Shown: positions 1-8,783, counted from the first letter of the stretch. The stretch: DNA of 14,077 nucleotides from Megamonas sp. UBA1799 (GCA_002319815.1 DCFR01000012.1:1-14077), one strand, 5' to 3'. A program made the numbers and translations. The notes: generated by a model from the sequence alone, not told the origin.

Positions 1-396
1 ATCTAATAGTAAAGGTAGTGCCACTTCACATCCATTTGGGGTTAATAAAGGACTGTCATTTTTGAGTGGAAACCACTCCCTTTTTCCACCTTCTCCACGT
101 GGTCTATTCGCGTAAATACAACTTGCACGGTAATTATGCACATCATTTTTTAACCAAACATATCCATGCTCTAACATACTGTTGTAATGATAATTTTCAT
201 ACTGCTTTATTGCAGCCTTTGGCCTGAAATGGTCAATATCAACATCACTACCTGTAAGATCAACTTCCGTATACCAGCACTTATTATGAAAATATGTACT
301 AAAATCTCTTTTCAATACAGGATTTTTCCATAGTTCATCACTTGCGCCCCAAGCCTCTCGCTTTGCTAAAAGTGTATCTAAATCAATGTATCTCAT
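1..396 (-). CDS. HNH endonuclease, PtuB-like (3' end cut by window edge)
   Basis: I translated 132 codons by hand from the ATG at 396 to the window edge with no stop, so the C-terminus is missing. The key segment is KCWYTEVDLTGSDVDIDHFRPK (shown here only to its start: residues about 39-60), where a DIDHFRPK block carries the first HNH histidine, followed by HNYRASCIYANRP near residues 87-99, which fits the asparagine part of the motif. This is the layout of the TIGR02646/PtuB class of HNH nucleases that act with an AAA ATPase in Septu and in Ec78-type retrons. Many relatives have CxxC zinc ligands before the DH; here only one cysteine is seen. The ATG overlaps the upstream ATPase stop as ATGA, implying translational coupling and a shared complex. 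The presumed role is cutting nucleic acid when the ATPase senses phage infection. The HNH class is fairly sure; PtuB identity is inferred from context. Confidence 0.8.
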   Translation of the reverse strand, partial: MRYIDLDTLLAKREAWGASDELWKNPVLKRDFSTYFHNKCWYTEVDLTGSDVDIDHFRPKAAIKQYENYHYNSMLEHGYVWLKNDVHNYRASCIYANRPRGEGGKREWFPLKNDSPLLTPNGCEVALPLLLD

Positions 397-1994
397 GGCC
401 GTTCCTCGTATAAACCCCGAATAATTTCTTGTATTTTTTGACGACGCTCTTGCAGCTGATCGAACTCAAGATATTTCTTTTTGTAGAATTCAGTCTTTCT
501 AAATACACTCATAAAATCATCATACAGAAAGTCGATGGTGTTGTTTGAAACAGGAAGCGCTCCTATAAGTTTTGTTAATTCCCTTAATCTATTTTTTCCA
601 TCATGGGTAATATCTCCATTTATTAATTTAATATATAGAAGCTGCCGCTCTTGATACTTCTCTGATGTTTGCTTATCATAAGATGTTTTCAAACCATAAT
701 ATTCGCTTTGTAACAGTCCATCAATCCCCATTCCCATTGTGTCATCCTTAGGTTTATAAACTTGAGTATACCCTTCTTTGTTTTTACTAAAAATTTGTAC
801 ATCTTCTTTTAGCATGCCATTGATAACAAGAGGGTCATGTGTTGCAATTATAATTTGTGTATTAATAGCACCGGATATAGCCATTTGTATATAATCTCTA
901 ATATAATATTTCCATTTAGGATTCATATGAGCATCAGGCTCATCCAGAAGTACCAAACATTCTTCGTTTTTACAAATACTAAGCATCCCAAATACTTTAA
1001 TTAGTTGCAATTGCCCTTCACTAAAATCCATAAGATCAATATTATTAATAACAACTTTAATTTTTGCGTCAAATAAAGCAGTTATTCTTTCAAAAAAATT
1101 ATATATAACACTTTGGGGAAGATTTAATAAGCCGATATCATCTATGGATATTATGAATTTATCTTTAAATTCCGTTTTGGATGTATTGAGATAAAAACCT
1201 TCCATAAATTCTTCTTTATCTTCAAAGTAATCTAACACAAAGGATAATGCACTAAGGACTTTTTCGAGGTGCATCGCCGGATCATCGTCAGATAAAACCG
1301 TCCATTTTTTCATGTTGAGTTCTATAATCACTTCAACATTATTGCCTATTGCCAATTCCTGCTTTAAAAAATCTTTATGTTGAAAATCGGTACCGCATAA
1401 TAACGAAATTAAATATATAGGTATCAAATTATCTTTGCAATGAATAAACCTTTTGTCATACCTTGTGTAAGTTTCATCTACTCTATATTCTACTGGATTT
1501 TCAGAGTAAATAAACTGATTATTTCTTAGTATATCTTCACGCCATGCTTTTGCGTATAATTTTTCAAGATTATCTGTAATAGGTGAAAATTTATTGTTCA
1601 CTCCAGAATAAAAGGTCACGATACGCATAGGAAATATCCTAACGTGTAGGTTTGTTAACCTTTTCTTCATTGCATTTAAAGAGCCTAACTCATTAAAAAC
1701 AACTTCATTATTTTCCCATACTTTAATCTCATACGATCTATTATTTCGGGCAATATTTACTTTTTTGGCTGCATGAATATAGGTAATTTGAAAATCGAAA
1801 TGATATTCATTTGCAATTTTGTTCGAATAAAATGCCCCGAAAATTCTTAAGATAGCTTCCAAAACAGAGGATTTACCGGCACCATTTTCACCAATGAATA
1901 CTACTAAACTATCTCCTGTTTTTTGAATATCAAAATTAATCTCAAAATCAGTCAGTGTTTTAAATCCATTGATTTTTAAATATTGAATCTGCAT
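393..1994 (-). CDS. AAA/ABC-type ATPase, PtuA-like (Septu-type defence partner of HNH)
   Basis: This is a 533-residue SMC/RecF-like ATPase. The Walker A is GENGAGKS (residues 35-42), the ABC signature is FSEGQ (324-328), Walker B is LVLLDEPD (347-354), and the switch histidine lies in IATHDP (H386). The region between Walker A and the signature is too short for a long SMC coiled coil. The C-terminal 140 residues are charged and helical. This is the architecture of OLD/PtuA-type defence ATPases with a single-chain ABC head. Length is close to the roughly 500 residues of PtuA. The start follows GGTGGTGAT, 12 bp after the hsdS stop, and the end overlaps the HNH start by ATGA. Together with that nuclease it forms a Septu-like pair, presumably an ATP-controlled sensor that gates cutting. 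It could instead be another AAA+HNH family. No TOPRIM domain is visible, which argues against OLD/Gabija. Confidence 0.85.
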   Translation of the reverse strand: MQIQYLKINGFKTLTDFEINFDIQKTGDSLVVFIGENGAGKSSVLEAILRIFGAFYSNKIANEYHFDFQITYIHAAKKVNIARNNRSYEIKVWENNEVVFNELGSLNAMKKRLTNLHVRIFPMRIVTFYSGVNNKFSPITDNLEKLYAKAWREDILRNNQFIYSENPVEYRVDETYTRYDKRFIHCKDNLIPIYLISLLCGTDFQHKDFLKQELAIGNNVEVIIELNMKKWTVLSDDDPAMHLEKVLSALSFVLDYFEDKEEFMEGFYLNTSKTEFKDKFIISIDDIGLLNLPQSVIYNFFERITALFDAKIKVVINNIDLMDFSEGQLQLIKVFGMLSICKNEECLVLLDEPDAHMNPKWKYYIRDYIQMAISGAINTQIIIATHDPLVINGMLKEDVQIFSKNKEGYTQVYKPKDDTMGMGIDGLLQSEYYGLKTSYDKQTSEKYQERQLLYIKLINGDITHDGKNRLRELTKLIGALPVSNNTIDFLYDDFMSVFRKTEFYKKKYLEFDQLQERRQKIQEIIRGLYEERP

Positions 1995-2006
1995 TATATC
2001 ACCACC

Positions 2007-3632
2007 TTATTTCGTAAAAATGAAATCGTTTTTTGCGTCAATCAATTTTTTTTTACGTAGTACAGCAAAGGTTTTCATTGCATCTAGTTGCTTTGATGAT
2101 GGCACACCCTGCAAAATTTGCTTTAATGTAGCATATTGATTTTCGAGTATAAATCTATAAATCTGTTCTTCTAAATCAGTTTTAAATTGTTTCAAAATAC
2201 TATTTGGGATAACAATGGCTTTTTTAGCAGGTTTTATCTCTTTCTTTTCTTCTTTAGATAATATCTCTTTCAAAAGCTCCATTGCACTTTCTTCCTCGGG
2301 ATCATTGGTGCCAAGCTCGCCACGGAAAGCACGGGCAAGGATTGCTTTTTTCATTAAGTCAATTTTTTCTATGATATCGACAAGATCTTTTGCCTTTTTC
2401 TCTTTTTCAAAAATGCCATCAAGAATACGGATGATTTCGGTTTGTTCTTCTAATTTAGGAAGAATAACTTGTACAGATTTCACATCTTGCTGATTTATGC
2501 TTGCTTGATTTACGGCTTGTTTTGCATTTTTACGTAATTCCTTCAAACCTATTGCGCTACTCAAATAAGAAATTATAAATTCCACATCAACACGTTTTCT
2601 ATCAACGGTAATACGCATCATATTACTCTCAAATACACAATCTCCACTCAGATTTCTGACCAACGCCGATTTACCCAAATAAGGCATACTATTTACGCGA
2701 TTTATAACAATATCGCCATTATTCACCCTATATAGTTCTAACTCTTCATCTGTTAGTTGTAAAAGTTTAAGAGTATCCCACGGATTGATACATCCGTCAT
2801 AAAATGTATCAATCCGTATAATCATAGTACCGCTACCATAAAATTGTTTAGCTTTATATAATCCATTTTGAGGACCAATTAAAATAATATCGCCTAATGA
2901 TTTTTCTTCCCAACTGTCAAGGCTGACCCCGTTTTCTTCTCGCCATGCTTGGGTTAGTTCACCTGTAAAAGCTTTATGTAAAATAGCTGCTTTACGGTAT
3001 TTAAAGCTATCAAGTGAGGTTTGTACCTTTTCTTTTGCCTCATCCAATTTGGGAAACAAGCTTTCAATGCGTTCAACAATGCGTTGTTGCTCTGCAAGTG
3101 GTGGGAGTGGAAATTCAACTAAACGTGCCTTGCTTCCCGATAATTCTAAAAAAGTAGTTCCACTTGCATAACTTTCTAACAACTCTTTGCTATGTTTTAA
3201 ATACCAATATAAAAAACTTGGAATAAAGGCTTTAGATGGTAAAAAACTTTTAAAGCCTTGATTGGTACATAACTTATTATTGGCTATCGCTACATATCCT
3301 ATTGGTGCCCTTGATGATAACAATACGGTATCTTTAGGCATAAGTTTAGCCGATGATTTTTCTAAGCCTAATTCTGTTATGTTTTTTTTGCCATTAGAAA
3401 TATACTTTTCAGTATATCCAGATAAATCAACTGGACTAATCCATGGTATATTACCGTTTTCATAGTATTCAGGTACGGTAGAAGACGGAGTCCCGCCACC
3501 CACAATATCGGTGACTTCACCCAACCTCGTCCACACCCAGTTATAGGGCACCTTATAAGGCCTTTCCCCTTCTGGAACAATTGCTTTTTCTAGTCTTTCT
3601 TCAAAAGAAAGGCTTTCTTTTTTCTTTGCCAT
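2007..3632 (-). CDS. hsdS: Type I restriction-modification specificity subunit HsdS
   Basis: HsdS (541 residues) recognises the split target DNA sequence and holds two HsdM and two HsdR subunits. The two-fold pseudo-repeat is clear. Target recognition domain 1 covers about residues 30-175, with GGGTPS and NIPWISPVDL typical of its start. Conserved region 1 covers about 176-235 (LPPLAEQQRIVERI, then AAILHKAFTGELT). Domain 2 covers about 240-393. Conserved region 2 covers about 394-440 (LPKLEEQTEIIRIL, then KAILARAFRGELG). Both recognition domains are intact, so the methylation target should be bipartite. An extra C-terminal part of about 80 residues (460-541) follows a lysine/glutamate-rich linker and looks like a small helical or winged-helix unit; it is longer than in typical HsdS. 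The start overlaps the hsdM stop by one base (TAATG). I see no second hsdS copy or inversion repeats, so no sign of phase switching. Confidence 0.96.
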   Translation of the reverse strand: MAKKKESLSFEERLEKAIVPEGERPYKVPYNWVWTRLGEVTDIVGGGTPSSTVPEYYENGNIPWISPVDLSGYTEKYISNGKKNITELGLEKSSAKLMPKDTVLLSSRAPIGYVAIANNKLCTNQGFKSFLPSKAFIPSFLYWYLKHSKELLESYASGTTFLELSGSKARLVEFPLPPLAEQQRIVERIESLFPKLDEAKEKVQTSLDSFKYRKAAILHKAFTGELTQAWREENGVSLDSWEEKSLGDIILIGPQNGLYKAKQFYGSGTMIIRIDTFYDGCINPWDTLKLLQLTDEELELYRVNNGDIVINRVNSMPYLGKSALVRNLSGDCVFESNMMRITVDRKRVDVEFIISYLSSAIGLKELRKNAKQAVNQASINQQDVKSVQVILPKLEEQTEIIRILDGIFEKEKKAKDLVDIIEKIDLMKKAILARAFRGELGTNDPEEESAMELLKEILSKEEKKEIKPAKKAIVIPNSILKQFKTDLEEQIYRFILENQYATLKQILQGVPSSKQLDAMKTFAVLRKKKLIDAKNDFIFTK

Positions 3633-5212
3633 TAGCGTTCACCACCAAGACTTTTGAGTTCTTTTACCACGCTCATAATTAAATCTACTGCTTCTTCAAG
3701 CTGCGCAATCACTTCTTCTCCACTTTCAATTGGGTCTTGCAAGTCTTCATAATCTAAAATGCTATCATCACGAATTAAGCCTAAATCAAGATTGTTATTT
3801 TTGTTTGCAATTTCATCACGAGTAAACACTGAAAAACGCTCATCATTTATAGTTTTTCTGTCGTTTGCTTCATACGCTTTTATAAAATCTGTAAAATATT
3901 CTGGTTTCAGCGGTGTTGTTTTACCAAAAGAAGGCATGTTAGTCCGCATATCATAAAACCAAACTTCTTTAGTATTGCCTTCATCAGTTTTACCACGCGT
4001 GAAAAACAGCACATTTGTTTTGACCCCTTGTGCATAAAAAATTCCTGTAGGCAACCGCAAAACAGTACGCAAATTACATTTGTTCATTAAGTCTTCACGT
4101 ATTTTTGCGCCGTCACCATCAGCAAAAAGCACATTGTCAGGTAACACAACAGCAGCACGCGCTATCCCATCTGGTCTTAGACTGCGATAAATATGCTGCA
4201 AAAAGTTTAATTGCTTGTTTGATGTTGGATACATTAAATCTTTACGAGTGGCACGTTCACCACCTTGTTTTGTGCCAAAAGGTGGATTTGTCAACACTAC
4301 ATCAAAATCGTTCATTGACTCACCTTGACTGGAAAGAGTATCAGCCAGTTTAATATCGCTGTCAATGCCGTGTATCATAGCATTCATCATCGCAAGGCGA
4401 TGAGTATCAGCAACAAGCTCGCATCCCGTAAAAGCCTTATGCTTTTGAAAATCATATTGACTATCAGACAAAGCAAACATGTCATTATGCTCTTTTACAT
4501 AGCGATCGGCTGCTATCATAAACCCAAATGTACCGCAAGCAGGATCATTACAAAGATCACCAACTTTGGGTTTTATTAGACTCACCATTACATCAATTAG
4601 CACACGAGGGGTAAAGTATTGCCCCGCACCGGATTTCTTTTCGTTGGCGTTTTTCTCCAGCAGCCCTTCATAAAGATCCCCAAAACCATCCTTGTCCACA
4701 CTGTACCAGTCAAGGCTGTTAATGTTTTTTATAATTTTTTCAAGGTTTTTGGGCTCATCAATATTACTTCTCGCATCACGGTAAATGTCACGAATATGCC
4801 CTTTGCAGTGTTCACCCAACAAACGCAGTAATTTATTGTAGTATTTTTTCAGATCAGTTCCATCTTTGGAAACAAGTTTTTCCCATGAATATTCAACAAG
4901 CTCTTTCTTTTCTGTTAAAGAGCTTTCTTTTTTGCTTAGTTTTGTTTTTTCCGATTTATTACTTAATGATGTTTCTAAGCTAGAATCAAATGCTCTTACT
5001 ATTTCTTCAACTGTAGTTTCCTTTTTTAACTCTATACATTCAGTTAAATCTACTATATTCTCAATAATATTTCTTTCTTGTTCCGTTTCCTGCATCATTT
5101 TTAAAAATAGGATATAAGTAAGCTCTGTAACATACTGGTGATAGGTGATGCCATCGTCACGCAGTACATTACAAAGATTCCATAGCTTTTGTACAATTTC
5201 CTGATTACTCAT
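3632..5212 (-). CDS. hsdM: Type I restriction-modification DNA methyltransferase HsdM
   Basis: HsdM (526 residues) is the N6-adenine methyltransferase subunit, transferring a methyl group from S-adenosylmethionine to adenines in the HsdS target. An N-terminal helical HsdM_N domain (about 1-150) precedes the N6_Mtase domain. The segment GAGQYFTPR (196-203 region) is the usual entry to the catalytic fold, motif I is DPACGTFG (223-230), and the catalytic motif IV is NPPF (309-312). Motif I has phenylalanine where many relatives have glycine or alanine before the final glycine. A lysine/serine-rich stretch at about 81-105 looks like a flexible loop inside the N-terminal domain. The gene starts within the hsdR stop (TAATG, one-base overlap) and ends the same way at hsdS, so the three hsd genes are translationally linked. 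The order R-M-S matches the E. coli K-12 family of type I systems. Confidence 0.97.
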   Translation of the reverse strand: MSNQEIVQKLWNLCNVLRDDGITYHQYVTELTYILFLKMMQETEQERNIIENIVDLTECIELKKETTVEEIVRAFDSSLETSLSNKSEKTKLSKKESSLTEKKELVEYSWEKLVSKDGTDLKKYYNKLLRLLGEHCKGHIRDIYRDARSNIDEPKNLEKIIKNINSLDWYSVDKDGFGDLYEGLLEKNANEKKSGAGQYFTPRVLIDVMVSLIKPKVGDLCNDPACGTFGFMIAADRYVKEHNDMFALSDSQYDFQKHKAFTGCELVADTHRLAMMNAMIHGIDSDIKLADTLSSQGESMNDFDVVLTNPPFGTKQGGERATRKDLMYPTSNKQLNFLQHIYRSLRPDGIARAAVVLPDNVLFADGDGAKIREDLMNKCNLRTVLRLPTGIFYAQGVKTNVLFFTRGKTDEGNTKEVWFYDMRTNMPSFGKTTPLKPEYFTDFIKAYEANDRKTINDERFSVFTRDEIANKNNNLDLGLIRDDSILDYEDLQDPIESGEEVIAQLEEAVDLIMSVVKELKSLGGER

Positions 5213-8200
5213 TATGCCACTTTGCCTCCATCATCATAGAGGTATGTATTTAACTCTATAATGTAATCTTTTAATTTGTTTTTAAATAACTTATCTATGC
5301 GGTTATATCCACCAAAGTCACGAAATCTACCAAGATTAAATGTTTCTTCACTCAACACGGTTTCAGTGAGTAAAAATTTTTCTATATGGTCAATCCAGTC
5401 CAGCTCCATTTTAGAAAAATTGTGTGCTGCTTTCAGTTTTGATACTGCTTTTTGTATGCGTTCATTATGTCCCAAAAGCTGTGATCCCAGTGTTTGCGAG
5501 CGAATAAAGCTAATTATATCTGCTGCAATTTCTTCATTTGTGGTTTCTTTCCAGGCACTGTTAAGCTGGGTTTCGGTAAAACCTTTACTATCAAGCTCAA
5601 ATTTTAGAGATTTTAGTGCCGAACGTGTAAGCTCAGCGGGGCGAGTACAAATCAGTTTGAGGGCTTCCATCTTATCGGCATTTTCAGTGATAAAGATTTT
5701 GAATTCTTCTAAATAGTCTTGTGGCTTTTGCCCTTTGCCATAACCTCTGGTATGAGTTAAAAGCTTATCTTCCTTATCAGAAATCACCACAGAACCCCTT
5801 GCATCTACACCGCCTTCATTTAGCATATAAAAAATTTCTCGCTTGTTAAGTAAGACATTCTTACTTTCACTTGGTGACAAGTTTCTAATATGCTCTATAA
5901 ATTGAGTTGGGTTTTTACCCTCTGTAATGTACTCAAATTGGTCTTTTTGTCTTGTGGTCATTCGCTTTTGTTTTCTGCGAATCTTCGCAACAATCATATC
6001 AATTTGATTTTGTATTTGCGCATCTGTATCAAGGGCTTCAAGACCATTTAACAAGTCTATAAAGCTTGCATTCGCATTCGCAACCACCGGTTTCATAGTG
6101 CTGACATCTTGCAGTGACTCATACACACCAACTGGGTCATAAATTTCAAAGTGGTTTTTACCGATTTTATCACAAAGTCGTGTAGCACGACCGAGCATTT
6201 GTTCGTATAAAATACGTGATTTGACACGGCGCATAAACACTAAAGTGGTAATTTCAGGCACATCAATGCCTGTGGTTAAAAGGTCAACTGTTACTGCAAT
6301 ATTGGGATACTGCTCATTTTTAAAAGCACGAATCAGCTCTAATACACGCTTTTTATCACCGGATTTTCCCGTTATTTTCATAATTGCATTATTACTTATT
6401 CCATATGGCTCATAGATTTCACGTAATATGTTCACAATCATATCGGCATGGTTATCATCTACAGCGTAGATTAAAGTTTTGCCCTTACCGGTTGGGTTTA
6501 TATCATTTGCTATTTCTTCTAAAACTGCACGGTTAAAATTTTGAGTGATAACACGCTTATTAAATTGCTCCACATCAAATTTCAGCTCATCTTCAAGCTC
6601 CGCACTATTTGTAATTTCGCCTGTAACAGAGTCATAGACTGGTACAACCTCACCTTTTTCGTATGTAATACCTTCTTCACTCAGTTTAGTTGTTAGGTTA
6701 TGTGGTGCATCGTGGTCAATGAGATGTCCTTCCACAACAGCCCTGCGATAGCTATATTCATAAACAGGTTTGCCGAAAATTTCAGTAGTATGTAATGCAG
6801 GGGTAGCTGTAAGAGCAACTTTAACCGCATCAAAGTATTCAATTACCGTTCGATATTTGCTAACGAAATCATCTTGATTGCGATATAAAAGTTCATCCTC
6901 GCCAGCTTCTTTATCTAAAATGTAACCTCTATGTGCTTCATCCACTATAATTAAATCATAGTCAGAAACAGCTGGCATGGTTTTACCTGTATTATACATA
7001 ATACGTTTAACAAGGCTTTGTACTGTGGCAACTTGTATTTTTGTTTCCGGATCAATTTCTTTATCTTCTAAATTTTTAATATTGTAAATATTATCAAGGG
7101 TCATTACATCTTCAAGCTTTACTTCTTTAAATACATCTTGAGCTTGCTCACCTAAAGCGGTGCGGTCTACTAAGAACAATATTCTACGGAAACGACCTGA
7201 TTTTAAAAAGCGATAAATCATTCCCAAAATAGTACGTGTTTTGCCTGTTCCTGTTGCCATTGACAGCAATGCGTTACTTGCACCATTAATAATTGCATTT
7301 TCTACAGCACTAATTGCCTCAATTTGATATTCTCTCAAATTAAGGCCGTCTTTATCTGTTAATAAGTTTTTAGATGTGTTTTGCAGCTTATTGTTTGTGT
7401 TTTCTATATCCTTTTCAAGCCATTCCATAATGCCCTGAGGGCTAACCCAACCACGAAGCGGCTTGGGAATATTACTTTCATTTCGCAAATCAAGAAACCA
7501 TATTCCCGATTTTTCTTTATACTGCGCTAAGTATTTTCGGCCATTGGTTGCAAATACAAATGGAACTTTATACTCCTGCCATTGACCTATTACATATTCA
7601 AAATGCTCATCTTTAATATTATGGGCATAGTCTTTGCACTGAACATCTATTATATTAGGAACATCAATAATCGCTTTTTTAGCCTCGACTACTGCTACAA
7701 GCTTTGTGCCAACAAAGAAAGCATAGTCAGCAAACCCTCGACTGCTTATCTTTGAATTCGTCGGCCACTCTGCTATTGCAATATTTTTGCCATTCTGCGG
7801 ACGGGTTCCTTTTGAATATCTTAGGTTGTCTGTGTCTGCTTCCCAACCTATTTTGCGAAGCTCCTCATCAATAAAATATCGAGTTTCTTTTTCAGAAAGA
7901 TTTATTAAAGATGCTGCTTTATTTGCCTGCTGTCGACGATCATTATTATTTATCTGCTGTGATGGAATGTTGTCGATCTTCTTGGTTAATTCTTTTATGA
8001 TATTTTCTTTTTCCCTAATAATGTTATCATAGTCTGTTTTATCCTCTATAGGCAGTATAAATGTGTTTGCATCGAAGTTCCATTCACCATATGTTTGCAT
8101 AAACCAAACAGAAAGCGTATATGCCATTTCAATCAATGTTTTACATTTTTCTGAGTCTTCAAAGTTCTGATGAACAGCATTATTCCTTGTTGTTCTAAGC

Positions 8201-8457
8201 ATATAAAGAACATCGTCTACATCAGGTGGCAATAATCCTTCTCTCTTTAAAAGTCTAATCCTATTAGCATGTGTATTTTCTATCTGAGGAGGATTTAGCC
8301 CATCTAATTTAAGCATTAAATTAACAATGGTTTCACCAATCATACCAAGTTTTATTAGACAAGAATTTGGATCTGAATAAAGATATTTTTCTGCTAAAAT
8401 ACCAATTTGGTATAAAATCGGAAATTTTTCTGCCAAAAAACAAAAGTTCGATTTCAT
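5212..8457 (-). CDS. hsdR: Type I restriction endonuclease subunit HsdR
   Basis: HsdR (1081 residues) is the motor and nuclease subunit; it translocates DNA with ATP and cuts far from the unmethylated site. An N-terminal DUF4145-type helical domain (about 1-130, with RTTRNNAVHQNF) resembles that of E. coli K-12 HsdR. A PD-(D/E)xK nuclease domain follows, with D244 in FADYAFF and E258-x-K260 in VVEAKKA. The helicase core has motif I ATGTGKT (401-407), motif II DEAH (506-509), motif III TAT (550-552) and motif VI QMLGRATR (753-760). The remaining 300 residues are the helical C-terminal part that binds HsdM/HsdS. All catalytic motifs are intact, so it should be active. The start codon immediately abuts the regulator stop and is preceded by GGAGGAG at good spacing. 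It is the first of three hsd genes and the largest gene of the window. Confidence 0.97.
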   Translation of the reverse strand: MKSNFCFLAEKFPILYQIGILAEKYLYSDPNSCLIKLGMIGETIVNLMLKLDGLNPPQIENTHANRIRLLKREGLLPPDVDDVLYMLRTTRNNAVHQNFEDSEKCKTLIEMAYTLSVWFMQTYGEWNFDANTFILPIEDKTDYDNIIREKENIIKELTKKIDNIPSQQINNNDRRQQANKAASLINLSEKETRYFIDEELRKIGWEADTDNLRYSKGTRPQNGKNIAIAEWPTNSKISSRGFADYAFFVGTKLVAVVEAKKAIIDVPNIIDVQCKDYAHNIKDEHFEYVIGQWQEYKVPFVFATNGRKYLAQYKEKSGIWFLDLRNESNIPKPLRGWVSPQGIMEWLEKDIENTNNKLQNTSKNLLTDKDGLNLREYQIEAISAVENAIINGASNALLSMATGTGKTRTILGMIYRFLKSGRFRRILFLVDRTALGEQAQDVFKEVKLEDVMTLDNIYNIKNLEDKEIDPETKIQVATVQSLVKRIMYNTGKTMPAVSDYDLIIVDEAHRGYILDKEAGEDELLYRNQDDFVSKYRTVIEYFDAVKVALTATPALHTTEIFGKPVYEYSYRRAVVEGHLIDHDAPHNLTTKLSEEGITYEKGEVVPVYDSVTGEITNSAELEDELKFDVEQFNKRVITQNFNRAVLEEIANDINPTGKGKTLIYAVDDNHADMIVNILREIYEPYGISNNAIMKITGKSGDKKRVLELIRAFKNEQYPNIAVTVDLLTTGIDVPEITTLVFMRRVKSRILYEQMLGRATRLCDKIGKNHFEIYDPVGVYESLQDVSTMKPVVANANASFIDLLNGLEALDTDAQIQNQIDMIVAKIRRKQKRMTTRQKDQFEYITEGKNPTQFIEHIRNLSPSESKNVLLNKREIFYMLNEGGVDARGSVVISDKEDKLLTHTRGYGKGQKPQDYLEEFKIFITENADKMEALKLICTRPAELTRSALKSLKFELDSKGFTETQLNSAWKETTNEEIAADIISFIRSQTLGSQLLGHNERIQKAVSKLKAAHNFSKMELDWIDHIEKFLLTETVLSEETFNLGRFRDFGGYNRIDKLFKNKLKDYIIELNTYLYDDGGKVA

Positions 8458-8679
8458 TTATATCTCCTCCGTTTTTTTGTCATTTATAATTTCCACAATG
8501 TCATCAAGCCCACATTGTAGTACAGTACTTATTTTTGCAAGACTTTCCATTGATATAGATTCATCTCTACCCATTTTAGCAAGTATATTGGTACTAATTC
8601 CTGCTTTTTTACGCATTTCGGTTTTCGTAATTTTTCTATCTATCAGCATCTTCCAAAGTTTGTTATAACTATATCTCAT
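8458..8679 (-). CDS. Small Xre/Cro-type helix-turn-helix regulator of the defence operon
   Basis: I place the start at the ATG at 8679 (73 residues, MRYSYNKLWKML...). AGGAGG lies nine bases upstream (8689-8694), and homologues usually begin with this RYSYNKLWKLL-like segment. A longer reading frame from a TTG at 8724 exists but begins upstream of the likely transcription start. The protein is almost entirely an HTH_3/HTH_26 domain. The segment ITKTEMRKKAGISTNILAKM (residues about 17-36) is the helix-turn-helix, followed by SISMESLAKISTVLQCGLDDI, the usual fourth and fifth helices. It has no effector or oligomerisation domain beyond this. It directly precedes hsdR with no gap. By analogy with controller proteins of restriction systems, it probably binds the nested palindrome at 8728-8783 and represses or times its own operon. 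The DNA-binding class is sure; the target is inferred. Confidence 0.88.
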   Translation of the reverse strand: MRYSYNKLWKMLIDRKITKTEMRKKAGISTNILAKMGRDESISMESLAKISTVLQCGLDDIVEIINDKKTEEI

Positions 8680-8705
8680 ACAGCCCGTCCTCCTGTACAT
8701 AATAC

Positions 8706-8741
8706 TAATTTTAATATAGCACAAGAAGACTTATTATTCAA
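8706..8741 (-). promoter_or_regulatory. Promoter of the xre-hsdRMS-AAA-HNH operon
   Basis: On the minus strand a -35 box TTGAAT (8736-8741) and a -10 box TATATT (8713-8718) are separated by exactly 17 bases. A TG one base before the -10 (8720-8721) makes it an extended -10 promoter. Transcription should start near 8706, leaving a short leader with AGGAGG before the regulator ATG at 8679. The -35 box lies inside the palindrome at 8728-8783, so a protein bound there would block RNA polymerase. This is a prediction from consensus matches only. Confidence 0.7.
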
Positions 8742-8783
8742 CATAATATCACTTTTATATGATATTATGTTGAATAATAAGTC
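8728..8783. repeat. Perfect 24-bp inverted repeat holding two nested 17-bp palindromes (likely double operator)
   Basis: The arms at 8728-8751 and 8760-8783 are perfectly complementary over 24 bp around an 8-base spacer (CTTTTATA). Each arm also contains a smaller palindrome, TATTAT-N5-ATAATA, at 8732-8748 and 8763-8779. Their centres (8740 and 8771) are 31 bp apart, about three helical turns, so two dimers would sit on the same DNA face. The first copy covers the -35 box of the operon promoter. Bounded by the regulator gene, this is what a cooperative Xre/Cro operator pair would look like. It could also form an AT-rich hairpin in read-through RNA from tniQ, but it lacks the GC stem and U-tract of a normal terminator. 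Confidence 0.75.

Noticed and set aside
1..1994. Ec78-type retron, which also uses an ATPase and an HNH protein
   Set aside because: No reverse transcriptase gene lies upstream; hsdS does.
2007..3632. Phase-variable hsdS locus
   Set aside because: There is one complete hsdS, no partial copies and no invertase gene in the window.
8680..8724. Longer regulator reading frame starting with TTG at 8724
   Set aside because: The TTG lies upstream of the predicted transcription start (near 8706), while the ATG at 8679 has AGGAGG at nine bases.
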